Assembly: GCA_006503535.1 (NCBI GenBank)
Contig: QYRS01000002.1
Location: 4,464,001 to 4,528,000 of the forward strand
Length of the DNA stretch: 64,000 nucleotides
Direction: 5' to 3'
Origin: Arthrinium phaeospermum
Taxonomy: Eukaryota; Ascomycota; Sordariomycetes; Amphisphaeriales; Apiosporaceae
The translations under genes and the position numbers were made by a program. Below are positions 34,983 to 46,626 of the stretch, one piece after another. Position 1 is the stretch's first letter; each line of letters begins with the position of its first letter. The notes beneath the pieces were generated by a model. The model worked only from the letters and a program-made list of their open reading frames with translations, made no database searches and was not told the DNA's origin.

Positions 34983-36050
34983 GGTGATGGCGAACAGGAG
35001 GAACGTGATCGATATGATGCAAATGCGACCCCAGTTTGTTGCCCCGGATGGATAGTTCGAAGCGAAGAAGACAGCAAAAGTAGATCAGTGGTTTGTACGG
35101 ATACGGGCCATTATAAAGTGTTTATGTATTGCCCGTTACATGCATGCGGCTAAGAAGCCTAGAAAAAGCTTGTCCTGCGGTGGCTGCTGGCTGACGTGGG
35201 CCTCCGGGTGCACGGCAGCTATCACGACGATACGCTTTGGGGCCAATCAGAAAAGGCTCAGGGAGCTAGAGCTGGGAGCTTAACGGAACTATTGCGTGGC
35301 ACCAACATGGGAAACTGCATTGGTGCGCCCGCATTGTGGTGCCGCGTTCCCGTATTTACGAACATTCTCGGGCAATAAATGGGCGGGATCCGCGCGCGAT
35401 ACGACAGGTGCTAGGGGGAAAGGACTAAGACCTTCTCTCAGGGGAAAGTCTCGTACGGTCGGGCGGTCCCCTGAGCACGGCACTTGCTTAAGTCTCTGCT
35501 AGCGAATTGCGAGGGATATTACGTCGGTGGCTTCGAATAAGCATTGCCTAAGAAAACTGGACAAGTATGCCGCAACAACACAGTATGACTTTTCAATGTT
35601 TGACACGAATTGATTTGCGTCTGTTTTGGTCCACGAGGACTTGAAATACCTGGAGGGCAGGTGAGAGAGCGCGTCGGGGAAGAGCGAAGTCCAAAAATAG
35701 TGCTGAGCTTCGGTGTGACTCTTGACGGCGGTTGAAGTGGGGTCGAACGGAGATGTTTAGTGGGAACTGAGCCTGCGGTGCACGTCTTATGGTTGGCTCA
35801 AGACTCAGCCCCAATCCTCAAAGGACCAAAAAGTCGCCTGGGCCACAACTTTGATCTGAGATAAGCCCCTCTCGTTGTGGCTGGCCATCCAGCGCTTTCA
35901 GTGATTGAGGTCATCAATTGTTCCTAGTGCTGCTCAGCTCGAGAGACAACCTCACAAACGAACAGCCAAGCACAACTCTGTTTTCTGTCGTCACTGTCAT
36001 TTCTTATTCGACACCTAATTATCTCACAGTCTCAAATTCAACAGCTTCCG
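34983..36050. other. Divergent promoter region GPI protein / RQT4
   Basis: About 1.1 kb without a supportable gene. The stretch just before 36051 is rich in pyrimidines and short CAC/CAA motifs, typical of a fungal 5' leader. Confidence 0.5.
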
Positions 36051-37619
36051 ATGTCAATCTCCCAGCTTTCGCGGCTTCTGCCGCTGCCCGACGAGGATCT
36101 CCAGCAAGTTTTGACCTACGCCGCAACACTGTCCAAGCCCGAGGCAGTGGAGCATTTCCGGAATCTGCTTGGTGATTCACCCGACGCCGTCGACTTCATA
36201 TCATCCTTCAATTCCAGGCGCCAGGACCCCAAATCCGCCCCTGCACCTCAGGCATCATCCTCTTCACAAGCTACTTCGGGCGGCGTCCCCAAACCCGCGC
36301 GGAACAACAACAAGAAAAAGAAGGCGCCCCTCCACACTCCCGCCCCACGTCAAGTCACCAACCTCGGCCCTGCGCCAGGCACTGCCTACAACAAGCGGAA
36401 TCTCGAAGATGACTACCGGTCGGGCGCATCGAGCCGTGCTGCCTCGCCGGCGAAACCACCGGCCAAGTCGGCAACGCCGACTCCGCCCAAGGCGCCTCCA
36501 TCTGCCGCCGGTCACCTGATCTCGGATCTACCCAAGTCCAAGCCAAAGTCCACTCCTGCCTCTCGGTCATCTACCCCTGCACCCAAGACCAAGATCAACA
36601 TCTCGGGTGGCACGGCTATGCATGGTGCCTCTTCGGCCTTGTCCGACTTGGATGCCGCCATCAGAGCCCTGGAATTGACGACAAACCCGGAAAAGAACAG
36701 CGATGCTTCGAGGAAATGCAATTGCGTCGCCGCCAGGCATCCTCTGCTGGTTGCTGCTCCTAACTGCCTGAATTGTGGCAAGGTCATCTGTGTCAAGGAA
36801 GGACTGGGTCCCTGCACTTCGTGTGGTACCCCGCTGTTAAGTTCGTCCGAGGTGCAGTCCATGATCAAAGAGCTGAAGGCCGAGCGTGGGCGGGAGAAGC
36901 AGGCAGCCGACCGGGATGCCCACAGAAGGGCCGATGTGTCCCGAACGCCAGCCCCCTTCACCAAGCCCCGTGAGGCGAACGAAGCCCCATCTTTGGCTGA
37001 GGCCAAGGCTTTAGAACACCGTGATCGCCTGCTCGCCTTCCAGAACCAAAATGCTCGCCGGACAACTGTCAAAGATGAGGCTGCCGATTTTGATGTGACG
37101 GGCGCCATGGCTGGCACGGGCGGAAGCATGTGGTCTACGCCCGAGGAGCGCGCCCGGGAATTGAAGAGGCAGCAAAAGGTCCTGCGAGAGATGGAGTGGA
37201 ATGCCCGACCTGAGTACGAGAAGCGCCGTCAAGTGGTCAGTATCGACTTGGTGGGAGGCAAGGTGGTTCGGAAGATGGCCGCAGTCGAGCGACCAGCCAG
37301 CCCAACGGATGACGACATTGTTGAAGTCGTCAAAGATATTGCAGAACCAGCCTATGCTGGCAGGAATCTTGGAGGTGGGGGTGGCGCCTTCAGCAAGAAC
37401 CCGCTTCTCGCAGGATTGATAAAGCCGGTTTTCGAGCCCAAAGGCAAAGGCAAAGGCGCCGAGCTTGAGGGACGGAAAGATCGCAAGACGAAATGGAGAA
37501 GGGTTCAGGACAATCTGGACGACAATTCCGAGGTGATTCTGAACGGAGGAGCTTACGGGACTCAGCCTGGTACGGGTCAACCTATCACTGCTGGCGGCGA
37601 TGAGCCGGATTGCGGATAG
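36051..37619 (+). CDS. RQT4: ASC-1/TRIP4 homologue with C2HC5 zinc finger (RQT4-like)
   Basis: A single exon of 522 residues. The N-terminal 50 residues form a helical segment (LPDEDLQQVLTYAATLSKPE). A long disordered Pro/Ser/Lys region follows. The C2HC5 zinc finger spans about residues 223-258, with Cys223, Cys225, His230, Cys239, Cys242, Cys247, Cys255 and Cys258 visible in CNCVAARHPLL, NCLNCGKVIC and GPCTSCG. A basic coiled segment and RRTTVKDEAADFD come next. In yeast and humans the family belongs to the ribosome-quality-control trigger/ASC-1 complex, which splits collided ribosomes; metazoan TRIP4 also acts as a transcription cofactor. The usual C-terminal ASCH domain of animal TRIP4 is absent, as expected for fungal RQT4. 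The frame is intact. Confidence 0.85.
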   Translation: MSISQLSRLLPLPDEDLQQVLTYAATLSKPEAVEHFRNLLGDSPDAVDFISSFNSRRQDPKSAPAPQASSSSQATSGGVPKPARNNNKKKKAPLHTPAPRQVTNLGPAPGTAYNKRNLEDDYRSGASSRAASPAKPPAKSATPTPPKAPPSAAGHLISDLPKSKPKSTPASRSSTPAPKTKINISGGTAMHGASSALSDLDAAIRALELTTNPEKNSDASRKCNCVAARHPLLVAAPNCLNCGKVICVKEGLGPCTSCGTPLLSSSEVQSMIKELKAERGREKQAADRDAHRRADVSRTPAPFTKPREANEAPSLAEAKALEHRDRLLAFQNQNARRTTVKDEAADFDVTGAMAGTGGSMWSTPEERARELKRQQKVLREMEWNARPEYEKRRQVVSIDLVGGKVVRKMAAVERPASPTDDDIVEVVKDIAEPAYAGRNLGGGGGAFSKNPLLAGLIKPVFEPKGKGKGAELEGRKDRKTKWRRVQDNLDDNSEVILNGGAYGTQPGTGQPITAGGDEPDCG

Positions 37620-37799
37620 AACATTAGGTTTCTAACAGATACGTTTCAGGTCGTCAACGTCTTACACCCCAAGACTCTTCATAGCTGATGAAATGACGAA
37701 TCTGATCGCATTGGTTGGTATGCATATGCTATTCTTCTTCTGTACGTGACATGTCTGCTACGTGTGCATTTGACCAGGCCTTCTTCCACTCCCTGCTGC

Positions 37800-40126
37800 C
37801 TACGATACAGTCAAGGTGGCAGTCTGTCGGATATCCCGACTGCTGGCACCGACGCTGATGGTGAAGGCGCCCGTCGGCACCACCCAGTTCTGCCGGGCCA
37901 CGTCCCAGTAGCTGAGGTCGCGCCGCCGGAGCGCGAAGGTGGCGGTGCCGGACGCGCCGGCGGCCAGGGGCAGCTTCTCGAACCCGCGCAGCTGCTTGGG
38001 CGGCGCGGTCACGGACGAAGGGTAGCCGACGTAGAGCTGCGCGACCTCGGCGCCCTCGACGGCGCCCGAGTTGGCTACGGTCACGGTCACGGTCGCGACG
38101 GTCTCGAAGAGGTCGGCGCGGCCGCCGGGGACGATGTCGCCGGTGGCGGGGCCGGACTTGGGGGCGCCTTCGACGGCGATGGCGGAGTAGGTGAAGTTGG
38201 TGTAGGCTATATACGCGCGACCGACATGTCAGTACGGATAGGGGAAGACATGATGTGAGTATAAGGGGTAGGATGGGACTTACACAAGCCGAAGCCGAAC
38301 TCGTAGCGCGGGGCGATGTTGGCCCGGTCGAAGTGGCGGTAGTCGATGTACAGCCCCTCGCCGAAGCCGTCGCTGCCGCCGCGGACGACGCTGGTGCCGT
38401 AGTCGGCGGCCGCCTTGGCGATGGTGTAGGGCAGCTTGCCCGAGGGCGCCACGGCGCCGTAGAGCACGTCGACGAGGGCGTTGCCGCTCTCCTGCGAGGG
38501 CAGGCCGGCCCAGACGACGGCCTTGACGCTCGGCAGCGCCAGGATGGTCTCGAGCAGGACGGGCCCGACGCTGTGCACGACGACGACGACGTTGTCGTTG
38601 GCCTGCGCGACGGCTTGCACGAGCTGGTTGCCCGAGTGCCACGGGTCCAGGTGGTTGCGGTCCCCGGCGTGGCCCTCGACCGTGATGTAGCCCTCGCCGC
38701 TGTCGGACGTCAGGAAGACGACGGCGGCGTCGGCGTCGCGCGCGGCGGAGGCGGCCGAGGTGCTGTCGCTGGCTTGCAGGGTGATGGTGGTGCCGTCGGC
38801 TTGCGCGCGGGTGCGGATGGCGTCGGCGGGGGCGACGAAGTAGGGGTAGTTGGCGGTACCTGTTCTTTGTCAGTCTTATGTCTTATGTTTCTGCCGGGGA
38901 GCCTTGGTATGAATCGACAAAAGGGGGAAAAACGTACCTGAGCCCCAACCCATTCCCAATGCGCCGGTATTGCAGCCCCTATCGACGCAGGCGTTGATGC
39001 CTTGCGGGTTGTTGACGGCGGCCGATCCGATAAGCGCCAGGCGCGAGGGCTTCTTGAGCGGCAGGATGCCGCCCTCGTTCTTGAGCAGCACGATGCCGTC
39101 TCGCGCGACGGCGCGCACGTTGGTCTTGTGGTTGCCCTGGACGTTGGCGTTGATGTTGATGGTCGGGTAGCCGCTGTTCTGCTCCGTCAGGTACCAGGCG
39201 GCGAGGATGCGGCGGACCATGTCGTCGACGCGGGACTGGGGCACGCGGCCGGCGCTGACGGCGCTCTGCAGTTTCGGGCCCCAGAGCACGGAGCCGCCGT
39301 TGTAGTCGGAGCCCGGCATGGTCATGTCGAGGCCCGAGTTGGCGCTCAGCTCGGTCGTGTGCTGGGCGTTCCAGTCGGTCAGGACGTAGCCCCGGAAGCC
39401 GAGCTCCTGCTTGAGCAGGCCGTTGAGGCTCTTGTCGTCCTCGCACGCCCACGTCCCGTTCAGCTTGTTGTAGGCGCACATGACGGACGCCACGTTGGCC
39501 CGCACGGCGTCGGCGAAGGGCCACAGGTACAGCTCGTGCATGGTGCGGTCGTCGACGTTGGAGCTGACGGTCTCGCGGTTCAGCTCCTGCTCGTTGGCGA
39601 TGTAGTGCTTCACGTTGGCCTGCACCCCGGCGGCCTGCATGCCCTCGACCGTCTCGGCCGTCGCGATGCCCGACAGGTAGGGATCGGCCGCGAACCCTTC
39701 CCAGTTGCGCCCGCCCTGCGCGATCTTGCCCAGGGGGCCCGCGACGGGGCCCAGCAGCACGTGCACGCCGCAGCCCCGGGCCTCCTCGCCCATGAACTGG
39801 CCCCGCTGCCGCATCAGGTCGCGGTCCCACGTCGAGCCGGCCTGGATGCCGGGCGTGAAGGCGGTCACGCCGTTGCCGTAGCGCACGCCCAGCGGGGAGT
39901 CCTGCAGGCAGAGCTGCGGGTAGCCGATGGAGCTGATGGCCGGGGTGTTGCCGACGCAGGGGCCCTTGTTCCAGCCGACGCCGGTCACGATGTTGATCTT
40001 GTCTTGCGAGGACAGCTTGGCGAGGGCGGCGTTGGCCTTGTCGTAGGCAGCGCCCCAGTCGCCGGTGGATTGGCTGGAGGCCGCGGCGGCCGAGGCCAGT
40101 ATGGCTGCTATATCTTGGAAACGCAT
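37800..40126 (-). CDS. Secreted GH3 beta-glucosidase
   Basis: Three exons (38938-40126, 38284-38859, 37800-38206) give about 723 residues. The chosen start MRFQDIAAILASAAAASSQS provides a signal peptide; an upstream in-frame ATG at 40177 would add 17 basic residues and spoil it. GH3 features: SSIGYPQLCLQDSPLGVRYG, GGRNWEGFAADPYLSG, VKHYIANEQELNR, the catalytic nucleophile Asp251 in GYVLTDWNAQHT, then the (alpha/beta) sandwich with VVFLTSDSGEGY, GLPSQESGNALVDVLYG and FGFGLSYTNFTYS (joined across the second intron). A fibronectin III-like domain closes it, with LYVGYP and KQLRGFEK. No frame problem occurs. It most likely hydrolyses cellobiose and other beta-glucosides outside the cell. The adjacent RQT4 gene is convergent. 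Confidence 0.95.
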
Positions 40127-41165
40127 CTTTCGAAGCCTTTCTCTTTTTAAACAGATGCTGGCTGTTTGCCTTTTCAAAGATGGGGCAGCTTAGATATGGT
40201 CAACCGTGGACAGGAGGGTGCGCCTGGGAAAGACGAAGCCTGGCTTTGCAATTGAATACACCCCCGAACTTATATACCATAAGAGTATTGACATGACAGG
40301 AGGGGCACATGGGAAATCTCAGCACCAGTCAGGATGTTACCTCGGAACTTGGCGATATAACGGGGGTTCCACTGCTGCTGCCCATCGCGACTGGAGCCAC
40401 GGCGGTGGGAGATGGTCAGATCACGCTGCCTTGTATGGCAGTTCACGGAAGCCCAACGCTCGGAAGAGAGCCTGTTTTCTCTCTAGGAATGCACACATGG
40501 CCCGGCATTTTGCCATGAGCAGGTTAGATTGGCACTTGGCATGGCGCTTGGGTACCCCCCTCTTATGGCAACTAACATGCCGGCAGTGGTACCCCGTTTG
40601 GGGGATGACCCTGCCCTTGAGCACTTTTGTCTTGTTACCTAACAGCGTCACAAGGTTCGAGTTCGATGCGCCATGGCCTGGATGACGGGGTTTTGGGCGA
40701 GGACAAGAAAAACGCATGGGATTAGCCGGCCCGCGTAGCCCTTGTCTTTGCCAAATGTCTCTTCTTATAACGGGGGGTGGGCCAGTAGGATTGTCGGAGC
40801 AGTCGACTCCGAGCACAGGGATCCCCGCCCCTAACGGCGCCTTGGTTCCCGTTCCTTACCTACCCCAATTCCCCATTCTGGGGGAATACGCCTAGGCGGT
40901 CTAGCACTTTTTCCCCCAATGATGCAGAGTCCAGCAATTGCCCCTGTATATGGATCATTAAGGCCACTGCAGCCAGCATCTTGATCTGCACTGCACGTCA
41001 TCTATTTGCCCATATTTCGTTCATTTTCGCTTAAAAATTGTATCTCGTCATTCGAATATTGGAAAAACTCGCTATTAATATTGGTCTGGTTTGGTGACTC
41101 ATTTAGCTGAGATATACAGTGGAAAGTCCCGCCATACTGTCGGGTTAAGAATGCCTAGCCATGAA
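40127..41165. other. Intergenic region upstream of the beta-glucosidase
   Basis: About 1 kb containing the beta-glucosidase promoter (TATA-like site listed separately). Open frames here are shadows without domains. The stretch near 41000-41090 is A/T-rich. Confidence 0.5.
40269..40278 (-). promoter_or_regulatory. Possible TATA box of the beta-glucosidase gene
   Basis: On the minus strand GGTATATAAG lies about 145 bp before the start at 40126. Position and sequence suit a TATA box; not tested. Confidence 0.45.
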
Positions 41166-42634
41166 TCAGTTAGCGCACCTGTGCTCGCCCCCCGCAACGC
41201 GCTGGCAGATCTCCAACAAGGCGCGCCCAGCCCACTCAAAGTCCTCCATCTCCAGGAAGACCTGCGCGCTCAATCTCGCCCATAGCTTCCCGTTCCCCTG
41301 GAACAGAGGGATGAAGGTATTGTAGTCTTCCATCAGCCTCTTCAAGATCCACCGCATCGCGACCGGCCCCTCGGCCGCCGATATACCGCCAGCACCGCCG
41401 TCCGTGAATTGAATGGGCAACGCCACGTTGGTCATGCAGCACCTACCCAGCGTCCCCGTGCTGTTCTCCAGGACCTCGGTGCCCAGGATCTCGGCGGTGC
41501 GCTTACCACCCTCGCGCGCCAGCGTCTGGACATACTGCAAGATCCTCTCCTCCCCGCCCAAGACCTCGGCCCGCCACCACAGCGCGTCCGTAACACAAAG
41601 ATAGGGCGAGCAGTCGATGGTGCCGGTGAACTCGAAGTTGGCGACGAAGGGCGACTTGTCGCTCGGCGGCAGGGGGTTGATGCGCGCGGAGCCGCCCGTC
41701 TGCGCCGTCACGTAGCCGTGCGAGGTCGGGACCGAGGACCGGATCAGCGCCTGGTGCCGCCGCGGCACGTAGAGCACGGCGCAGCCGCGCGGCACGAACA
41801 GCCACTTGTGGCAGTTGGACAGGAAGAAGTCCGGGTCCAGCGCGGCCAGGTCCAGGTCGATCTGCCCGATGCCCTGGGCGCCGTCGACGAGGCTCAGGAC
41901 CCCGTGCTGGCGGCAGGCTTGGGTGAGCGACTCGAAGGGGAACCGGATCCCCGGCAGGCTGGAGACGGTGTCGAAGACGCAGAGGCGGGGGCGCTGGCCG
42001 TCGGCGACGCATTGGGCTACGGCCGCCTCGAAGGCGGAGACGGCGTCGGCGTCTTCGAAGGGGTACTTCAGGGGATCTCGCGCGCCGAGACGAGGGGGCG
42101 GCCCGAGGCGGGCTGGTGCGAGTCGACGATGTAGTCGATGGTCTTGCCGCAGCCGCCGTAGACGGTGCTGAAGTAGAGCAGGACGTCGCGGCCGTCGGGG
42201 TTCCAAGTCAGGTTCCGCAGGATGATGTTGATGGCCATGGTCGCGTTGGGCACCAGGACCACCGTCTCGGCGGGCGCGCGCAGGAGGGCCGCCGCGGCCT
42301 CGCGGGAGGCGTCCAGGAGGCGCGGTAGCTCGTAGCGGATGAAGGGGTCTGGGCGCTGGTTGGCGCGGTCCTGGTACTCGCGGAGGCGGGTGTGGATGGC
42401 CGTCGGCCAGGCTCCGAAGGATCCTGTGTTGCCCTTGTTAGACTCAAATTTGTAGTCTCAACTGCTTATAGATGAAAGGGAACACTGTTCAAGGGGGTGG
42501 TTATGATTGACTGCCAACTCACCCTGGTTGAAGTTCCGATAGTCCGCATCAAACGGGAACTCTTTGCGTAAGCTGTGCCCGAAGGCTACTGTGCCCTCAT
42601 TGGTGGGCTGAGGTGTATCGTTGGAAGACGCCAT
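41166..42634 (-). CDS. Class V PLP enzyme (isopenicillin-N-epimerase / Egt2-like), one frameshift
   Basis: Exon 1 (42523-42634) encodes MASSNDTPQPTNEG to YRNFNQ; exon 2 (41166-42423) begins GSFGAWPTAIHTRLREYQDR. The NxGSFG start, ELPRLLDASREAAAALL, VLVPNATMAINIILRNL, YGGCGKTIDYI, LSLVDGAQGIGQIDLDL and SNCHKWLFVPRG (PLP lysine in HKW) are class V aminotransferase motifs. Within this family the sequence is like fungal isopenicillin-N-epimerase-type enzymes and the ergothioneine C-S lyase Egt2. Sequence alone does not decide which. A one-base gap in a C run at 42071-42074 (ATCCCCTGAAG) stops the frame after SAREIP; one more C restores LKYPFEDAD. That single homopolymer change is probably a sequence error. 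Confidence 0.8.
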
Positions 42635-43749
42635 TGTGATCAGATGTGATATATTCCCGCTTATAACTGGATGCTCAGGATACTGATGAGAGCAGGATGA
42701 TGCTTGCTGTGAAACCTGGTCTAGTAGTAGTAGTGACGCTGGCACTTTTATAGAAGTGTGTTGAATAGCCTCGTTATGAGCAATTCAGTCCGCCATCGGC
42801 TTGCAATTGGCAGTGACTCATGTAAGGGATATCAAAAGGGAAATGAAGAAGTTCGGAATGCGAGACAAGTTGGATGGACCCCACTATGAGCCCCATGGCC
42901 GTTCGCTGCAGCCGCTACGGGAGGTGGAGACATGTCAGCGCAAAGGCGTGTTGCTATGCGTCATATCGAGCGCGTTACTATACACGTCAAACTGCACACC
43001 CGGCAATACGCTAAATATGCAGGCCTGCGTGTCTGTTTTCGCGAATGGACACAATCACTCATATAGGACATAGCAATGAGTAATTCCAAGTAAAGTAGAT
43101 AACGACCTTTTGACCCACCATGTCAGCCATCTCCAACAACCCCCCGCAGCTATCACCGCCGACAGCACCGTCGGAAAGGGGGCCTGCTCTCCGAGCCAGA
43201 GGTTTCGTTTTCATCCTTTTGAGTGGCCGATCAAATCAGGTGGTCAGGTGCTCTGCAGCACTGAGTGTGTTGCTTTGGTCCTGTTATATCGTCGTTACCG
43301 AAGGTGATGATACTAACCAGCTATTATGGCAAGATATTACACTGTTTTGGCTGGCTGGACTTTGGTATCACCGGGCCTGAGCTGTGACCTTAACACGCAG
43401 CGCTTAGGGAGGCGGCGATAAGGCATCAGCCGGACAGAAGTGTTGCCTTTGTTGGAAGATTGTGAGCATGTTGACGGCGTGAGCGAGACTAGATTACTTA
43501 CCCACGGGGAGCCCAGTCTGCAACACACTTGAAAAGTATACAGTATAGTACTATGCGACACCAGGGGCAACTTTTCTCAAACTTGTCACATCAGTGTGGA
43601 TTTGGCTGTAGATTAGCAGTAATGAATGTTCTTACTCAGTCTACACAGTTTAGCGATGAAGAGACCATGTAGCCTTCAACGCCCAACGCCGCATGATTCA
43701 AAAAGCGGCGAGAAATAAGAACAAAGGAGCCGTTGAGTTCAGAGACTAG
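42635..43749. other. Intergenic region
   Basis: About 1.1 kb between two minus-strand genes. Only short frames are present. The left part should hold the PLP-enzyme promoter. Confidence 0.5.
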
Positions 43750-44832
43750 TTATATGAGATGTACTCTTATACTTTCTATCGTCTTTGCCAACGACTCCTC
43801 CATCCCCTCTCTGATCTCCGCCATGTCTTCGTGAATCTCCTCGTCACTCCGATCAGGAATCGACCTTTTGAAAGCCTCAAAGACCTGCCGAAGCCCCTTC
43901 TCGCACTCCGCCGTCGCCGCCCGTTCATTCTTGTTCCGAAGGGCCTGTATGATCCCGGGGCTGAGGCCGTGGGGCACCCGCTGCACGGTCACGGCCTGGA
44001 AATGGGCCTTCTGCGCCGCCTCCAGGTCGCCCGCCTCCGCTTTCGCCACCAGCTGCTCCAGGTACGATGGGCCGTTCGCCGGTGGCCGCCCCGCGCGCCG
44101 ACCGCTGGTATAGGACGCCTCGTTCGTGGTCATGAGGACGTCCGGCGCCTGGTGCTCCACAAACATCCGGTCGTAGTACCCGGGCGGGTTCCCGTCCCAC
44201 ACGTTGTCGGCCCGGGCGATCTCGCCGCGCAGACGCATCAGCCAGGGGTGCACCGCCGAGACGTAGTCGTGCACCGTGACGAAGCAGCCCGCCGCCGTGG
44301 CCGGGTCCGACGGAGAAGGCGTGACCGTCAGCTTCCACTTCTTGGTGGGGCGGTCCTTGCCGCAGCAGCGCAGCAGCTCCCCGTGGTCTTCCTCCTCCTC
44401 GTCGCTGTCCACGTCGCTCTCGTCTCGGCGTTCGTCGCCCTCGTAGTCGGGCGGGAGCTCGCCGAACTGGCAGTCCTTTCGGGTTGGCGAGGCGTGGGCC
44501 TCGTGGGACTCGAGCCATTGCTGCTCCCATGTGTCGAGGGCGTAGACCCTGACGGTGATGGAGCTGATCTTGGGCTCCGTCAGGGACGCGGCCGCGATCG
44601 GGTGGAGAGCGGTGGGGGTGCCATTGTCGGTTGGCGTGTTGGCTTGCATGTAGGGCTCGCGTGGCTCGGACCCCTTTTCGCGCCAGTTCTCGGGCATGAC
44701 TGAGATGGCGGAAGGTAGAGGCCCTTGCAGTGTCCAGAAGAGCCGATGCGCTTCGGGGGTGAGACGAATGGGCAAGAAACGCGCGGATGGGTCCGACGTG
44801 CGCACCTCTTCGTATGATGGGAATGGATGCAT
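43750..44832 (-). CDS. Hypothetical acidic protein, about 360 residues
   Basis: A single exon. The frame is open back to an ATG at 44955, but the first 41 residues from there are a hydrophobic Leu/Cys-rich run and the conserved-looking protein begins MHPFPSYEEVRTSDP at 44832, which I prefer. The PSYEEV start and ARFLPIRLTPEAHRLFW look structured. A central acidic block (ESDVDSDEEEEDHGE) is followed by a CCGKD turn and then TVHDYVSAVHPWLMRLRGEI and YYDRMFVEHQAPDVLMT. The C-terminus is a charged helix. If the upstream start is used it would act as a signal anchor. I do not recognise the family. The clean frame over 1.2 kb and codon bias support a real gene. Confidence 0.65.
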   Translation of the reverse strand: MHPFPSYEEVRTSDPSARFLPIRLTPEAHRLFWTLQGPLPSAISVMPENWREKGSEPREPYMQANTPTDNGTPTALHPIAAASLTEPKISSITVRVYALDTWEQQWLESHEAHASPTRKDCQFGELPPDYEGDERRDESDVDSDEEEEDHGELLRCCGKDRPTKKWKLTVTPSPSDPATAAGCFVTVHDYVSAVHPWLMRLRGEIARADNVWDGNPPGYYDRMFVEHQAPDVLMTTNEASYTSGRRAGRPPANGPSYLEQLVAKAEAGDLEAAQKAHFQAVTVQRVPHGLSPGIIQALRNKNERAATAECEKGLRQVFEAFKRSIPDRSDEEIHEDMAEIREGMEESLAKTIESIRVHLI

Positions 44833-45066
44833 AGTGCTGGCGAAGGTTTGCTGTAAACTGTCAAGACTGTTGAGCACGTATGCAGTCAAGGCAACGAAGA
44901 CGGCTGCGAAGCAATGGTCCAGTAAGCACAGATGTAGAACAGACAAGCAGTCCATGATGCGTCAAGAATATGAAGTTGATATTAGATGGCAGGTCCAGTG
45001 ACTATATTTAAATATACCTGATATTAAAGGGGAAAGGGCCAAAAACTGGATCTGGTGGAGTATGCT

Positions 45067-45998
45067 TTAGGCACCAACACCCATGGCGGCGACCATGTAG
45101 GCACCGATAGCAAGGCCACCGAAGCCGAAGCAACTGGCACGAAGCCCGACGGCGGCACTCGCAACATCGCTCTTCTCGGGGCCAGACCCCTCAGAAGCAA
45201 CGGTGCCAGCCTCCGTAGCAGAAGTAGCGGCGGCAGTGGCAGAAGTAGAAGTAGGGACCGCAGCGACCGCGGAGCCGTGACGGGAGGTCTCGGAGGAGGC
45301 GGTGGGCAAAGGAGGCAGTGGTATGTTAGTCGCCGTGGGCGAGCCGACGGTCCGGGTCGATGACTTTGGGGCCGACGTGGTTTCACTAACGTCGTCCTCG
45401 CACTCTCCCCACATGCAGTTGTCCTTCCCGCAGAAAGCCTCGCCGGTGCCGCAGTTGCCATCAAGGCTACAACAGTCACCCCACTCGCCGGCGCATGTGA
45501 TGGCCGTGTGATGGAGGAGGAAGCCACACTTGCCGTCAGTCGTCTCTTTCTCGATCCCTGCAAGCGATATTAACATCTCTTCGTTGCACTATCTCATTCC
45601 AATAGTTGTGTTGACGCGAAGAACATAGGCCACACATGGAGAAGTCAAAGTATGTACTTACATCCGTCGATGCAGTAGTCTGTTTGTGGCTGGATATTGC
45701 TGCAATCGAGGCTGAGGCTGGGGTTCAGGAGGAAGAAAAGGTCGAGGGTTATTTGATAACGTTCAGACGCCTCGGCGCAGGAACCGTCGTCGGCCTTTTT
45801 GGTCGTCCGGGCCCAAGAGCGGCAGTTGACCACCCCAGGGTCGGTTTGGTCGCTTTCCCCAGCAGCGCTGGTCTGACGTCGAACAGAAGTGGCGGGCACG
45901 CCGTTGCCATCGTCCCAGTTATAAGGCTTGCGGGTGTCCGCTGATGCCAAGGGGGCCAATAAGAGGCACCAACCGACGACACGGGCAAGTTGCTGCAT
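45067..45998 (-). CDS. LysM + CBM18 chitin-binding surface protein
   Basis: Two exons (45662-45998 and 45067-45557) give 275 residues. The start MQQLARVVGWCLLLAPLASA at 45998 is a signal peptide. Residues about 45-113 form an LysM-like module: NCRSWARTTKKADDGSCAEA, then YQITLDLFFLLNPSL, DCSNIQPQTDYCIDG. A CBM18 (hevein-like) domain follows with the expected Cys spacing: GKCGFL, ITCAGEWGDCCS, GNCGTGEAFCG and CMWGEC. Then comes a Ser/Thr/Ala-rich stalk and a hydrophobic C-terminus (FGFGGLAIGAYMVAAMG), probably a GPI signal or anchor. Such proteins bind chitin, either in the fungus's own wall or to shield fragments from host receptors. No enzyme domain is present. Confidence 0.85.
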
Positions 45999-46626
45999 TC
46001 TGTTCTTGAGATATTTCCACTTCTGGGGTCTGCTTGGCGTATGGGGTGATTGGGAGGGCCACAACTGTTGGAACTAGAAAGATACAGCCGTAAACGCATA
46101 ACCAACAGACTAAACGGAATGGCCAGCAGAATATATCTCTTGGCCAGGTCATGGTCGGTGTGCTGATCAGGCAGAAGCCTGGCCGGGCCGTTGCCTACTA
46201 GTACAAGAGAAAGCCCACTTTCTACGGGGACTTCGGAGATTAGATCCCATTCTCGTCGACGAACTTGTTTGATTGGATCTTGACCCCGAGATTTTCTTTC
46301 CCTTTTCACCGGCCCACCCTCAGATGCCAGCACCACGTTCGGCCCTATCCGACGGGGCATCGTGCCATAAGCGCAGATGGCAGGGGTTGCTAGCGCAGTA
46401 GGTGGATTCTTATAGCAGAAATAGGGCAAGCTCGATATCCTACTGGGTAATTAGGCAAGTCGTTCTGTCAAACTTTCTACGTCTCAATCTGGTGTCGAAC
46501 TCGCAGAGGTACCACGATGGGGAAATCCCGACACTTCGGCCCCGCTTGTCTCTTAATGGTATAGTTGCATCGCAGTAGTGGTCATGTTGGTGTATAGCTC
46601 ATATAACATTGCCTAAACCATAACTA
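45999..46626. other. Intergenic region LysM-CBM18 / ALDH
   Basis: About 630 bp upstream of the LysM-CBM18 gene. A long minus-strand frame crosses it but overlaps the real gene and has no domain. Confidence 0.5.

Noticed and set aside
37800..40177. Long plus-strand open frames opposite the beta-glucosidase (for example about 39002-40150)
   Set aside because: They are shadows of G/C-rich minus-strand codons: Val/Gly/Arg-rich, no domain and no splice logic, while the minus strand gives a complete GH3 enzyme.
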